In this document: in pieces, positions 39,401 through 51,400 of the stretch
Numbering within the stretch: the first letter of the stretch is position 1
How the letters are laid out: every line of letters begins with the position of its first letter
NCBI RefSeq assembly: GCF_018139145.2
Contig: NC_059500.1
Span: 47,638,072-47,702,071 of the forward strand
Direction of reading: 5' to 3'
Length of the DNA stretch: 64,000 nt
Origin: Gymnogyps californianus
Lineage: Eukaryota; Chordata; Aves; Accipitriformes; Cathartidae
The notes under the pieces: model-generated
The model's input: only the letters and a program-made list of their open reading frames with translations
What the model was told of the DNA's origin: nothing
Databases searched by the model: none
Program-made: the position numbers and the translations under genes

Positions 39401-42400
39401 TTACTGTTACTTCCCACTGTTAATCAATTATGTGATTCCATTGAAATATCTTTTGGTCTTAAGCCTGTGCTGTTTTTGCTGCAGGAATACCAACAGTTTT
39501 CAATGTTTTTTTTAAACTGGAGATGGAGAATTAAAACAGTCATGGGCTCTGTACGGTAATAGTGTTCTTAATTAGAAGTGTACTGTACTATAGCCACCAG
39601 TTATACTTTTAAAAAAGATAAAGACTTAAAGAGCAATAGCAATGAGGATAACAATAAAGAAAGGCAGATATACATCATCTTTCTACACAACATAGATTGT
39701 CATAAGCTGTCCAAAGAGTCCTTACATAGAAAGATCAACCAATATAGAGGAAGGATTAAATTAATTTCAGTTAATATTTGCCACCTTTGACATTGCCTAG
39801 TTTGAATGTGTCATTTGGACTCAATGGTCAATAAAGAGTGACAGTACCTGGGACCTCTCCTAGGATGGGGTGAGTTGCTCTGGAGACAGCCTAGATGATG
39901 AGCTGCATGGTTAACCTCATGGGAGACAAAACCTACCTGGCAGATTGAGAAGAAAATTTACCTTTGAGAAGCTGGTATGGAAATCATGTATTCTGGAGAT
40001 TTCTTCTTCCCCTTCTGAAGTATCTGTAGAAGTCACAGGCAAATATCTGAGTCCAAAGTGACGAAGTTGACCAGAGTCACCATGATGTTCATGGTGTATA
40101 TGGGTTCATCTGAAATTCTGTGTTACTGTACTACTAACTGAGACCTGAAACTGTTTGTGTTTGTTTGTAATATCTTTATTCATCTGTATTCATCTTCTGT
40201 TGAGGCTGAAATCCTACATCAGCACTTTTATAGGTGGAACTTTACTGACTGCTTCCGAAGAAAAATGATAGCTTTTGTTTTCCATTTCCTCTTCAATTTG
40301 CTGAGTTGTCAGAAGAGAAAAAAAAAAATTTACATTTTTATTTCCACTAAAAAGAAAAAAAAGTATATATGAGAACATCAGATAGTGTTTAGTAACGTGT
40401 TTACTGTTTGAGGGGGGATGGAAATGGATTATTGGCACTGATTTATGGAGCCTAAGCTATGGCAAAGAAACTTTGCTTCTCAAAATGGCTGCATTTTAAT
40501 AATGACAATGCTTTCTTTTAGGAAAGTTCAAGGAAAGGGCCTCAATTCTGCATAAGATTGCCAAAAAGAAGTGCCAGGTGGAAGACAGTGAAAGGCAGAA
40601 TGGAGCTGCTAATCATGGTGAGTGCAGCAGTACAGATTTATCACCTGTTCCCGAGGGCCTTTTTCACTGTTTTATTTTGCTTGAAAATCCATAGGGATTA
40701 ATTTATCCTACTTCATTTATGCTATCTTAGTAAAAATATTCTGATTCCCTATGCAAAAGAGTATGAAACTTATGGACGGGACAGGAGTTAAGTGCAAGAA
40801 TAGAAATTCGGTTAAGGCATCTAGAAAGCCTTCCAGCAGGGTTGAAAAGAAAAAGCAATGCTGATTTTGGATATGTGTTGAAGTGACAGAAATTGAGAGA
40901 CAAAACTTACTTGCACTTTATAGGTGAAAATTTAATGAATTTATTGAGCTGCTCTAGGACAGTATGTGTTTTATGGGGTATCACCCTTGTCACAAAAAGA
41001 AACAACCTTCATGTTTAAGATTTGATTTGTCTATCTACTACTTGCTGAGAGTCATTTAGGCCCATCTATGCTAATTGTGCAAAATTAGCTTACTATGGTT
41101 TTCCATTAAGGGTAAGAATTTGTATTTTAGTTCAAAAATTCCTATACTAAAAGAAAATCTGTACTATGTCCTGTTTGCTCTACTTTATGTCAGCACGTTC
41201 TCTGCATTAGAAAACCAGATGCAAATGTGTCTGATAAAAGCTGAATCATTTTATTAGTTGACACTTTTTCTGACCTTGTGCTATGTTTAGATACCATTTG
41301 CTTCCAGAATCAAGCAGTTGGATGGGACAGTCTGTTAATAAACCATAATGCTGGCTGTGGGGTTAAAAGACAACACACATGCACTGAAATAATTACAGAT
41401 AGTCTGGCACTCCGCTGTGGCTGGGATCTCAGATTTTTAATTTAGAAGAATCTCAGGATAGCAGTAATGTAACTAGACAGCTGTATTTACTTCTGTGCAC
41501 AAGAGCATACCATAAGGCATGTTGAACTTGAGTTAGACATTTCATATTGTTATTTCCCATAATTTTATATTGTCCAAGGGATTTTTGGCCATTGCCATTT
41601 TTATCTAGTACATACTTAAAGAGATAATTACTGTTTAGAGAATTACAAGATAGTCAAAGTAAGAATAAATTTGAATAACTTTGGCATCAGAACCAAAGGC
41701 CCAATTTTATCCCTTTAATTCCTGTGAAAGTTTTGCACAAGGACTGTAGGATTCTGTTTTAAACATCATTCTCTGTTATTGGATGTTATTAGACCATCCA
41801 TTTACTCTTTTCCAACATTTTTGCATGAGAAAGAGCATGATTACAGCTTGGAAGTAACTTTACTAATTGCAGGGCTTAGTGTGTTATAAAAGTTATATCT
41901 TGATGAATATATCCCCTCACCTGTAAATGCAACATGTTGCATTCTTTAATGTCTGGGGAGAATGCTATGTGTCACTTTTTACCTGAAGTATTAGGCTCAG
42001 TGAGTTTAACATAAACAAAGAGCACTTAATATTGCAAAGAATGTAAATTTTTCTAGGACATGAATACCAGAAGAATAGTGGTATTGAATGCATTTGAACC
42101 ATTCTTCAAATGGAAGCTCACCACTCATAAGAATTTTATTCAAAATGTGTACTGTTCAAATGGAAGACAGAATTTTTGTCTCTCTCTTTTAAAGGCAGAT
42201 GTTGGTCCACCTTCAGTATTTGATGATTTACTCAGACTGAATATGTGACAGCAGTTGCACTAATAGATTTGTTACTTAATATTCTGTTCTTTTCCCACTC
42301 TTATTTATGGATGATGCTACAGAAAAAAGTGCGAAAGTGGAAGTTGCAGTAACACCACCAAGTGATTCAGGACCAGTGCAGAATGGAATCGCCCATAACG

Positions 42401-45400
42401 TTGAAGAAGAGGTTAATGTCTTTTTTATTCTTCTTTTTATTTTTATATTGGTAAATATATTGCATGCTTGATTGTGCTTTTCACTGAAAGTATAGATCTT
42501 AATAGCAAGAAGCTGTTAATATGAACTGTCTACAAAATATTTAATCTTCATTTACAACTGAACCCAATGGTTTACCATATATAAAAGCTCTTCTTTTGTG
42601 CCCCTGCCCTTCAGTTGAAGGTAAGATTGTAGTCTGGAATGTGTTCTTTTAGGAAATGTATTTTTACTTATCAGATAAGATGTTCGCAGCCCTAAATACA
42701 GCTAATGGAAATTGCTTGTCTGATTACCATCACATTGCACAAAACCTGTTCTCTTAAGAGGGTGGCCTGTCATGTTGTGCTTCATGGGATAGTTAAAAGT
42801 AGTTATAAAAGAGGAGCTGTACACAAACTTCTCTATCCTGCCTTGTGTTATCTTGAGACAAATAACAAATTAAGCTGAATGAGATATAGTATACGAATGT
42901 TTCTATGACTCTTATTGCATATGGTTAAAATCTGCAAAGGAAGTAATTAAACACTTAAATGTATTTTAACATATACCTTTTGTAGATAATAAGTAACTGC
43001 ATAACTGTGTCTAACTTGCACAATGGCTACTGAAATAGCTATACAGTTGAGCTAGCTTCTTTAAATAAGTTGTAATTCTCAAGAGCAGCTGACTGCAAAA
43101 TTTGGCCCTGCCAGGCCCTTTTTTAATGTCTTTTAATTTTTTAAAAATTCTATTAATACCACCTGCATCCCAAGTAGGCAAACAAGTGGAAAAATGCTGG
43201 TGAATTGATTTTGCTAAACTTGGACACTGCTCTTTCAGACTGAGACAGCAAAACCTGCATAGAGAGAGAAAGTCTTGTTAAAAATAATCCTTGACACAGA
43301 AGCTTTTATAATGGTTTTGTTTGTGCAGTTTACTTCTTAGCCTTCTCTTTAGACTATAGTGACACAAGAAAGGTACTGCAAGAGATGGCTGAGCAGTGGT
43401 CTATACCATAACATGAGCTTCCCCTTATTAAAAGTGGGATGAGCTGTGTTGCATTTACGTACAGCAAAATCATGCAAAAAAGGCAATGGCCATGTTTTGG
43501 TTTGAATCGTCCCAGGTTTAGGTTTTGATATTTTAGTTGCTTTCGCTTATTTGTCATTTAACAAAATTGTTAGTCCAAGTCAGAGGTCATCTTGCCTTCT
43601 TCATGACCTAAGCAGTGTCACTGTAGGTGAAACTCTTTCCTTGAGAGGTTCTGCAAGCCAAAGGAAAAATTAGAAGTGGTGTACAAGTAACGGAGTGTGT
43701 TTATGTCTGTTGGCTGCTTCCTAAACACAATTATCCCTCACAAGGAGCGTAATTTATACTGAATTATAGTTATAACAGAGAGAAGTTATCTGATTTTTTC
43801 TGCAAGACTGGGAAAAAACACTGCAATGTGTAGTAGTGTGAGTCTTTGGGAAAAGATTCTGTTTGCTTTACACAGCATTACTCTTACGTAAATGAGATGA
43901 GTAAAATCTATGTAATAAAAAATCTCAGCATCACACTTCAATACTCAACATTTTAAAGTAAGGAAAGATCAGTTTTCACATCCATTTGCATCCTGTTCTG
44001 AGAGTCCGACCTCACCGCTGCAGTGGAATATGTCTTTAGACTATTTTTTAACTCCAGCAAAAAAAATAACAAAATCCAAAGCAAAGTGGCCTTTAGACTT
44101 CTGTTCTCAAAGGTTAATAAGGGATGACATAGCCTGGTATAACCTGTTTGGGTGTATATAAATCAGTCTGTAGGATGTATGAAAACTCTAATAGACTCCA
44201 ATAGAGTTCAGTAGCTTAAGAAGGAAACTCGTCTTGCTTTGTAAGATTTTTTCCACTGAGATGGTTCAATGAAAACAATGAAGGAAAGGCAATCTTAAGC
44301 AATCACATCTCACAGCAATGTCCATATGCTATCATTTTGCATTGTAATGAAGCAGTTTCTAAGCTTGTTCAGAAATCTGCAAGGTCAAGCAGCCTCATCA
44401 TTCAAGACGATGGTTTCAATTTCCAGCAACGGCAGGGTAAGGAGGGAAAATTATTGCAACAGTACATTACTCAGCGATGTCTTCCTCTCATCTCCCTTTA
44501 GACATTTTAAACTTTCAGTGAGGCAGGGTTTGGAACTTTTATGTTAATTTCAGCAAGTATTAGGACATTCTGAAAAACTATTGTGCTGTATCAGAGGTGG
44601 GATACATTATTTATCCTTATCCAAATGACAAGATGGAGCAAGCAGGGAGGTTTGTAACTGATGGAGGAGTGATTCTGCAGATTTAGCTCCATCAATCTAA
44701 AAGAAAGGATTTTAGGTATCTGCTGTCACAATAAAAAATAGCAATCCCCTAATAACATTTTGAGATGGCCCACGCTGGGTTCCTCCCCAGTGGCCTCTCT
44801 AATTTTGTCTTCTTCCAGTGATAATCTAACAGCTGCTGCTATCGCAGGCTGCTTCAGTTATTGATATGCTGGAACCTATTTTGTAATTTAAAAGTATCTG
44901 TTGGAATTTTTGAAAAGTTTTAATAAAAATAGTCTACTCATCCTTGTAACAAATAAGTAGGTTTCTATGATACGTAGGACCCTAGTTTGCTTTGAAGTTC
45001 TCTGCCTACTCTGTACTGTACAGGGACCTTTCCTCAACGTATTGCCTAGCTTTTGTGCACAGCTTCCTGATACACCTTCTCAAGCTGTGGCATCACTCTG
45101 AAGCTAACACTGGGCTACGCCATTTCCTTCTGCTTTGTTTATTGACTTCACGGACACTAACAGGATTGCTCCTGATTTATAGAAGTTTAGGCAATGACGG
45201 AATCACACATAGAGCATTCACGTGACCTTTTTCTTTGATGAAGATTAGAATTTGAGGAAGGGAAATCGGTCATTGCCCTCCTAAGCCTTCTTTCTAGCTT
45301 TTCGAAACTTTATGCAGATGCTACGTACTCCTAGGAAATAGTATATCTTCAAAGAGCGTGGTTTCAGTTCTGAGAGCAGCTCTGTTAAGGGAAGTAATAC

Positions 45401-48400
45401 TGAGGGCACAGGATAGTATGCCAGCCAGTTCTCATCAATAGTTTCTCCTTCTCTTTCAAAAACTTGCTCATTAAAGCTGAGCGACAGGAACAAACTCATT
45501 ACAGCTCAGTCTTGACCTACAAATGCTCTTGAATTTTGATCTTTTTGTGAACAAGTATTCTCCATTTTATACTGAGACATCATTTGCTTCTGTTCCATGA
45601 GTAGGATTCAATCTGGTGGCTTGAATTTTTGATGATTTTTCCTTACTCCGATGCAAAAGGAAGTGCTGTAGTGTCAGAATTTGGAAATACAGTATAAAAT
45701 TGCTTCTCTCCAATTTTCCACTTGTATATGTCCAAAGATACAGTTTTGTGATCCATAAGCGCTGCTTAGAAAATCTCTTAAGAAAACTTACCATTAGTGC
45801 CTCCATGTCCCAGTGATGATCATTTAGAACTGAGAAAGTTAGAGACACTGTCCATCTTGAGGAACCAAGCTGCAAATACGCCTTTGGGAGAAAAAATGTT
45901 GTCCTGAAAACTGTGGGCTGGGAAATGGGTGTACTCACATAGCAGGTCATCAAGCGTTCCTACAATATGTTTGCAGTGAGGATACAGAAGACGTGCATAG
46001 GGATCTAATTCTTTCTCTTCCATTGTCAAGTTCCACTATGGTCTTCATGCTTTTCCCTCTTGCAAAACAACCATAGTCACATTTGTGTTTTTTCTTACTT
46101 TTCACTGGTGCAGATTATGGTGCCCGGGTCTAAATCCCTAGACACAAGCATTTTAGTAATATGAAGATCTGTATTGGAGTTAGAATTGTCTGAAAATAAG
46201 TACAATGAAAATTGTATGTTCCACTAGTACAAAGAGAATATGCAAATAAATCCATCTTACTTACAAACCCCCTGTTCTTTTAGAAGTATGATGTTGAGCA
46301 AAGGACCTTGTGAAAGGAAAGTCTCAGGCTAAGACTGCAAGAACAGGGGGAAAAAATAGCCTTTATGTTGTATTTTAATTTTCATATATTTGTAAATTCA
46401 ACTTCTTTTAAAAAAAGCATAATACTCTTGAGTGCCATGATTTGGTTTTCCTTATACCTCTCCTGGTTTCTTTAGGGTTTTTTTGGCCATCTTTATATTT
46501 TTTCCAGACTCTTATTCTTTCCTCCTTTCCTTCTTTTTCAATTGCACAAGGCTGAAACACTACACAAGACAGAGTTGAGGACACTGTCAGTTAATGACTT
46601 TCACAAGGTTTCATGAACTAGGTGAATTTCACTTTATTCCCTTTTCTTTTTTTTTTTTTCCTTTTAATTTCTTCATTTGTCTCTTCCAAACTACACTGTC
46701 TTCCTTTTCCCTTTTTCCCAGGCCCTTAACTCCGTTCTTCTTACTCCACTCTGCTCCAGGGAACCTCAGCTGTCCTCTTGCTAGCCCAAGCCCTTGAGCA
46801 ACAAGATAAACTCTGTCCTAATGCTGCTTGCAGAAATTCAAAAAGGCTTTCCAGAAAACGTCCCCAGCAACCCAGTCATTTGTCCCAGACAGTAAGACTC
46901 ATATAATCCCACTCCCATTGTAAGCAGCAGCAGCTCTCCTACATGTTGATAGAACCGGGATCCTCAGCTGAGAAGGACAGACAGCTGTGGTCTCCTTCCC
47001 AGCCCCTAACCAGCACAGCAGGGAACAATACCTCCTCCCACCATATGGTCTGTAAGACGTTCCTGCTTTGTTTGCAGCCAGAAATTGCCTTCCCTCCTGC
47101 TGAATATTGCATCTTCCTCAGGGATTTTGTTCTGCTTACGGCATTCTGTCTCTTAACCTTTAGCAGGTTGCCACAAAGGAGAATAGTCTGTTATATAAAA
47201 CTTCATAGAGTGGTACCGAGCGTGTATGAGAAAATGAAAGAAGACTAAAAGGACAGACTATCTCATTAAATGTTTTATAGGGTGCCCTTCAGAGAAATGA
47301 TCCTTCTGAGAAGTCCAGTTGTCTCCCTTCCTCTCCCTCCCCGCCACCTTCTTAACAAGCATTTGATTAAGCGTGTTCAGTCATAGTCGTTTTAACCTGT
47401 GGCGTTCCTAAAAATAGCTTCCAATCTGAAGATAACACCTTTTCCTCCCACCTACACACACACACACACGCACACACATATGCGGACGCACACGTACACA
47501 TGCGCACACTTTTACCTGTTTCCATGGAAACCCCACTGGAAAATGTTTGCATGCCAACCATATTAGAGAGAACTTTTCCATGAAAATATAAGGCAACTTG
47601 TATGTCACAGGAAAATGCCACAAATGCTTTATTGTTTTCATTGGATCTAATCCGCTTACCTGAGCAACAGTGTGGTAAAGCATGTTTTGCCTTCCCCACC
47701 AAAGAGCAGCAGCTCGGTGCGCTGTGTTTCAGGACAGAGCCCCTGGCGGGGACAGATCTCCCCTGCCCTGGAGTACTCACTCTGTTTGCATCAAATTAAC
47801 ATGATGTTAATCTGAGTAGTGTTGCGTTCTCTGTCTCAGGCTATGATTCTGGGCTAAATTAAACATTTCTGTTTCATAGAGAGAGGGTAGAGGAGATCAG
47901 AGCAGCCTTTGTTGTAAAGCCATGATATGTTCCAGTATCCCTGGTACTTGTTTGATTGATCATTAAAAATACATTTTCCAAAGCCCAAACGTTTTTTCAG
48001 TTGCCACACTAATTCTGAAGTAAATGCTTGCGTTTTATTTGCCGGTATAGCTCTTTGTAACTTCATGAGAGTGGCGCTGCCATCAAAAGGGATTGATCTT
48101 TATTTTCCCAAGGCTACTCAGTTGCCTATTCCACATTTTTTCCACTGTATACCAGTTTGACTTACTTGAAAACTAGGACAGTGAAAAATGGCGTGAAGAC
48201 AAAGGCTTATTCTTCAGATGTGTCTCCATCATACCATAGCTGTTACTTCTCCTGGTGGGCTGACTGCAGTTTTGACTATTACATTCTGAGTACTTCTTTA
48301 CAAATTCCCTGAAGAGTGCTGGCAGTAACATGGGCATAAAAAACTGCATATAAGCTCCAGGAGCTGTGCTTTCAGATATTTGTGCAAGAGCCTAAGAGGA

Positions 48401-51400
48401 CACAAGCAGCAATAGCAGAATCTGGAGCAAATACCTGCCTGAGCCTTGCTCTTTCCCATAGTCTCCACTCAAAAGGTAGTTCTTTTCAGTGAGTTCACAG
48501 TGCAGAGAGGATTAGTACAAATTAGCTGCCCTAAGAAGAGTATCCATGTATACAGAGTGCGTTCTTAAAGCTCAGGGGTTTATTTTTACTCCCTGCTTGA
48601 ATTTTACTCAAGAATTCATGAGGAAAGACGTTGTTTTCTGTCTTAGTTGCCCCATAGAAATTGCGTACTACTGTACTAGCTTACAGTCTCACCTTCTTTC
48701 ACATTTTTTTTTTCCAAATGAGAGGTAGGAGAAGATAAATGAGCAATTCAAGTTACAGACAAGAAACAGAAAGCAGAGACTTGAGGCTGTTCACAGTAGG
48801 GCTCCAATTGCCTTTGTCCTCTGCCTTTCTAGTGAAATAAATTAATGTGAGATTTGCTATTCTAAAGGAAAAAATCAATCTCAATTCTGAAAATCAGTAC
48901 TTACCTCTGAGACAGGCAACATTTTGAGACATCCTAATTTTTTCTTGATTCACTCATTGTGAGAAGTTGAATTGTGCAGAGCTCTTCACTGCCAAGGAAA
49001 AAAAAAGCTCAGCAGTCTTTTGCAGCACTATCAGGCAAAGAAAGAAATTGTGTTTTTATAGGTGGTACAATATGTATACTTTAACATAAGGAAATTGAAC
49101 TGCAAATAGTTCCTGTCTGCAGTTTCCTTTCTTCTGGAGTCCTAATGCTAATTCTGTATTGATTAATGATATCAGAAGTGAAAATCCACAAGAAATGTAC
49201 AAGCATGAGAATTTATAGGTCAGCTCTTCAGCTTAGTTGGGCTAACAGAATAATCCTCAAAATATAATATTTATAATTCATACGCAATAGCTGTTATACA
49301 ATACAGACTAGTTGGTAAATAGTGGCAGATTCAGTTTTTCAGTTAAGTGTGAGGTGGTTCATTGTACTTGTTTTCCATTTTGTCCTACTGTCAGGAAAAA
49401 AGTATAAAAATGCAGTTTGATGTTGTGCCAGAAAAGCAGCTGTTTTTCCTAAGATTGTATGAGCGTAAGCATCCATGGAGACAATGATTTTCTGATGTTT
49501 GCTAGAAGCAGTGACTACATTGTGACTTTGGCAGATGGAGTTTGCTATAAGCTGTTGTTTATAAACAAAATAGTTATTGATGAAATGTCACCGTATGTTT
49601 GTATTGTTTATATAATATGAAACACACCATCATTTCCTCTGTTTGGAAAAAATTTTCTTGGGAGATTGGGAAAAGTTGTCAGACCAGTCCTGAGCAAACC
49701 ATTAAGAGATTTTTTCTGTGGGATTACAGACAAGTATTAGATAGATGTTCTCAGATGAAGAACTTGTGAAAGATGGAGCATCCAGAGATTTGGTACCTTT
49801 CTCATTGCTTGTAATGAGTTACATAGAAGAAGAATTGAAGTAGCAAGAATAGCGTTATGAATATACATAGATTGGTTTAAAAGAAAATAATATTTGTTAC
49901 AGATATACAAAAGAGAACACAGAGCAAAACAACACTTCTAATCTCATTTCTTGAAAATAGGGAATCATAACTATATTTTTTGTAGTTTAAAGATGTACCT
50001 CATTAACCCTGGTAGAATACGCAAAGGGAGCATTTTCCTATTAGAGAATTAATTTGGTTATCATTATCGATTAATATGCGCTAGGGTACCACATCCATCC
50101 CATCTAGGCATGAGTATACATATGATATTCAGCACTGCAAATGTATAAGTAACAAAAAGACAGTCCCAAGCACAAGCAAGAAAAAAATTAGGATACAATA
50201 AATAAAGAGTGGAAAGAATTATCACAGCTAATGGGAATTTCATAGAAACACATTAATGACTATTACACATGAAGATCTAATGCAGCTTATGTCTAAGCCT
50301 TTAATGACTGGTTGAGGGATCAGGAGCACAAGTAGTGTTCTCCTCTATCCTTCCAGTTGCAGGGAATGATGAGGGAAGAAACAGGAGGACCCAGCAGATC
50401 AATAGCTGGCTTCGAGACTGGTGTCACCGGCAGAATTTTGGGTTTTTTGGTCATGGGTTGGTCTACACAACATCAGGCCTGCTGGCAACAGACACAGTAC
50501 ACCTGTCTCGAAGAGGGAAAAGGATCTTTGTGCAGGAGTTAGCAGGGCTCATTGAAAGAGCTTTAAACTACATTTGAAGGGGGAAAGGGATAAAACCAGG
50601 CTCGCTAGAGATAAGCCTGGGGGTGGCATGCCAATGTTTGAGAGACGGTGTGCTAGCAAGGTCCTTCAGTCCATTCCACAATGTGCTGAGTACACTCGAG
50701 CATATTTGAAATGTTCCTGTACTAATGCACACAGCACCCTAGCCATCTCAGTGGAGGCAAGGGATGGAGATCCATGTGGCAGTAAAGACGCAAGGGTTGT
50801 TGATGCGTTAGAAACCACAGAAGCACCTCAAGACAGACACATAGGAATTAGGGCTTCTCCCCCCAAAAAGTGGCAGGATGAATACCCCAACTGAAGTGCA
50901 TCTACACCAATGCATGCAGCATAGGCAACAAACAGGAGGAGTTGGAAGCCATTGTGCAGCTGGAAAACTATGATATAGTTGCAATCATGGAAACATGGTG
51001 GGATGACTCACACAACTGGAGTGCTGCAATGGATGGCTATAAACTCTTCAGAAGGGATAGGCAAGGAAGGAGAGGCGGTAGGGTAGTCCTGTGTGTTAGG
51101 GAGTGTTTTGACTGTCTAGAGCTTGATGATGGTGATGAAAAGGTTGAGTGTTTATGGGTAAGAATCAGGGGAAAGGCCAACAAGGCAGATATCATGGTGG
51201 GAGTCTGTTATAGACCACCCAACCAGGATGAAGAAACAGATGAAACAGTCTATAAGCAGCTGGGACAAGTCTCACAATTGCTAGCCCTTGTTCTCATGGC
51301 GGACTTCAACTTAGCAGATGTCTGCTGGAAATACAATGCAGCAAAGAGGAAACAGTCTAGGAGGTTGCTGGAGTGTGTGGAAGATAACTTCCTGACACAG

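Larger units (their letters stand above)
34414..40521 (+). other. SLC24A2: SLC24A2 intron after the cassette exon (6.1 kb)
   Basis: The intron begins GTAAGA and ends CTTTCTTTTAG. The first 150 bases are unusually pyrimidine-rich and contain TGCATG (34544-34549). Further on there is a short tandem repeat (36124-36169) and a pyrimidine tract (38851-38909). No gene or mobile element is recognised in 34.6-40.5 kb. Confidence 0.9.

Noticed and set aside
45567..46029. Two overlapping antisense open frames, up to 128 codons (for example [16 protein letters not shown])
   Set aside because: No protein family recognised, the two frames are out of register, and one or two open frames of this length are expected by chance in 64 kb of AT-rich DNA. 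A processed pseudogene is possible but not supported by a poly(A) tail or flanking duplication.
47367..47780. Antisense open frame with a Cys/Val-rich repeat
   Set aside because: The repeat comes from the (CA)n array; the rest has no known motif.
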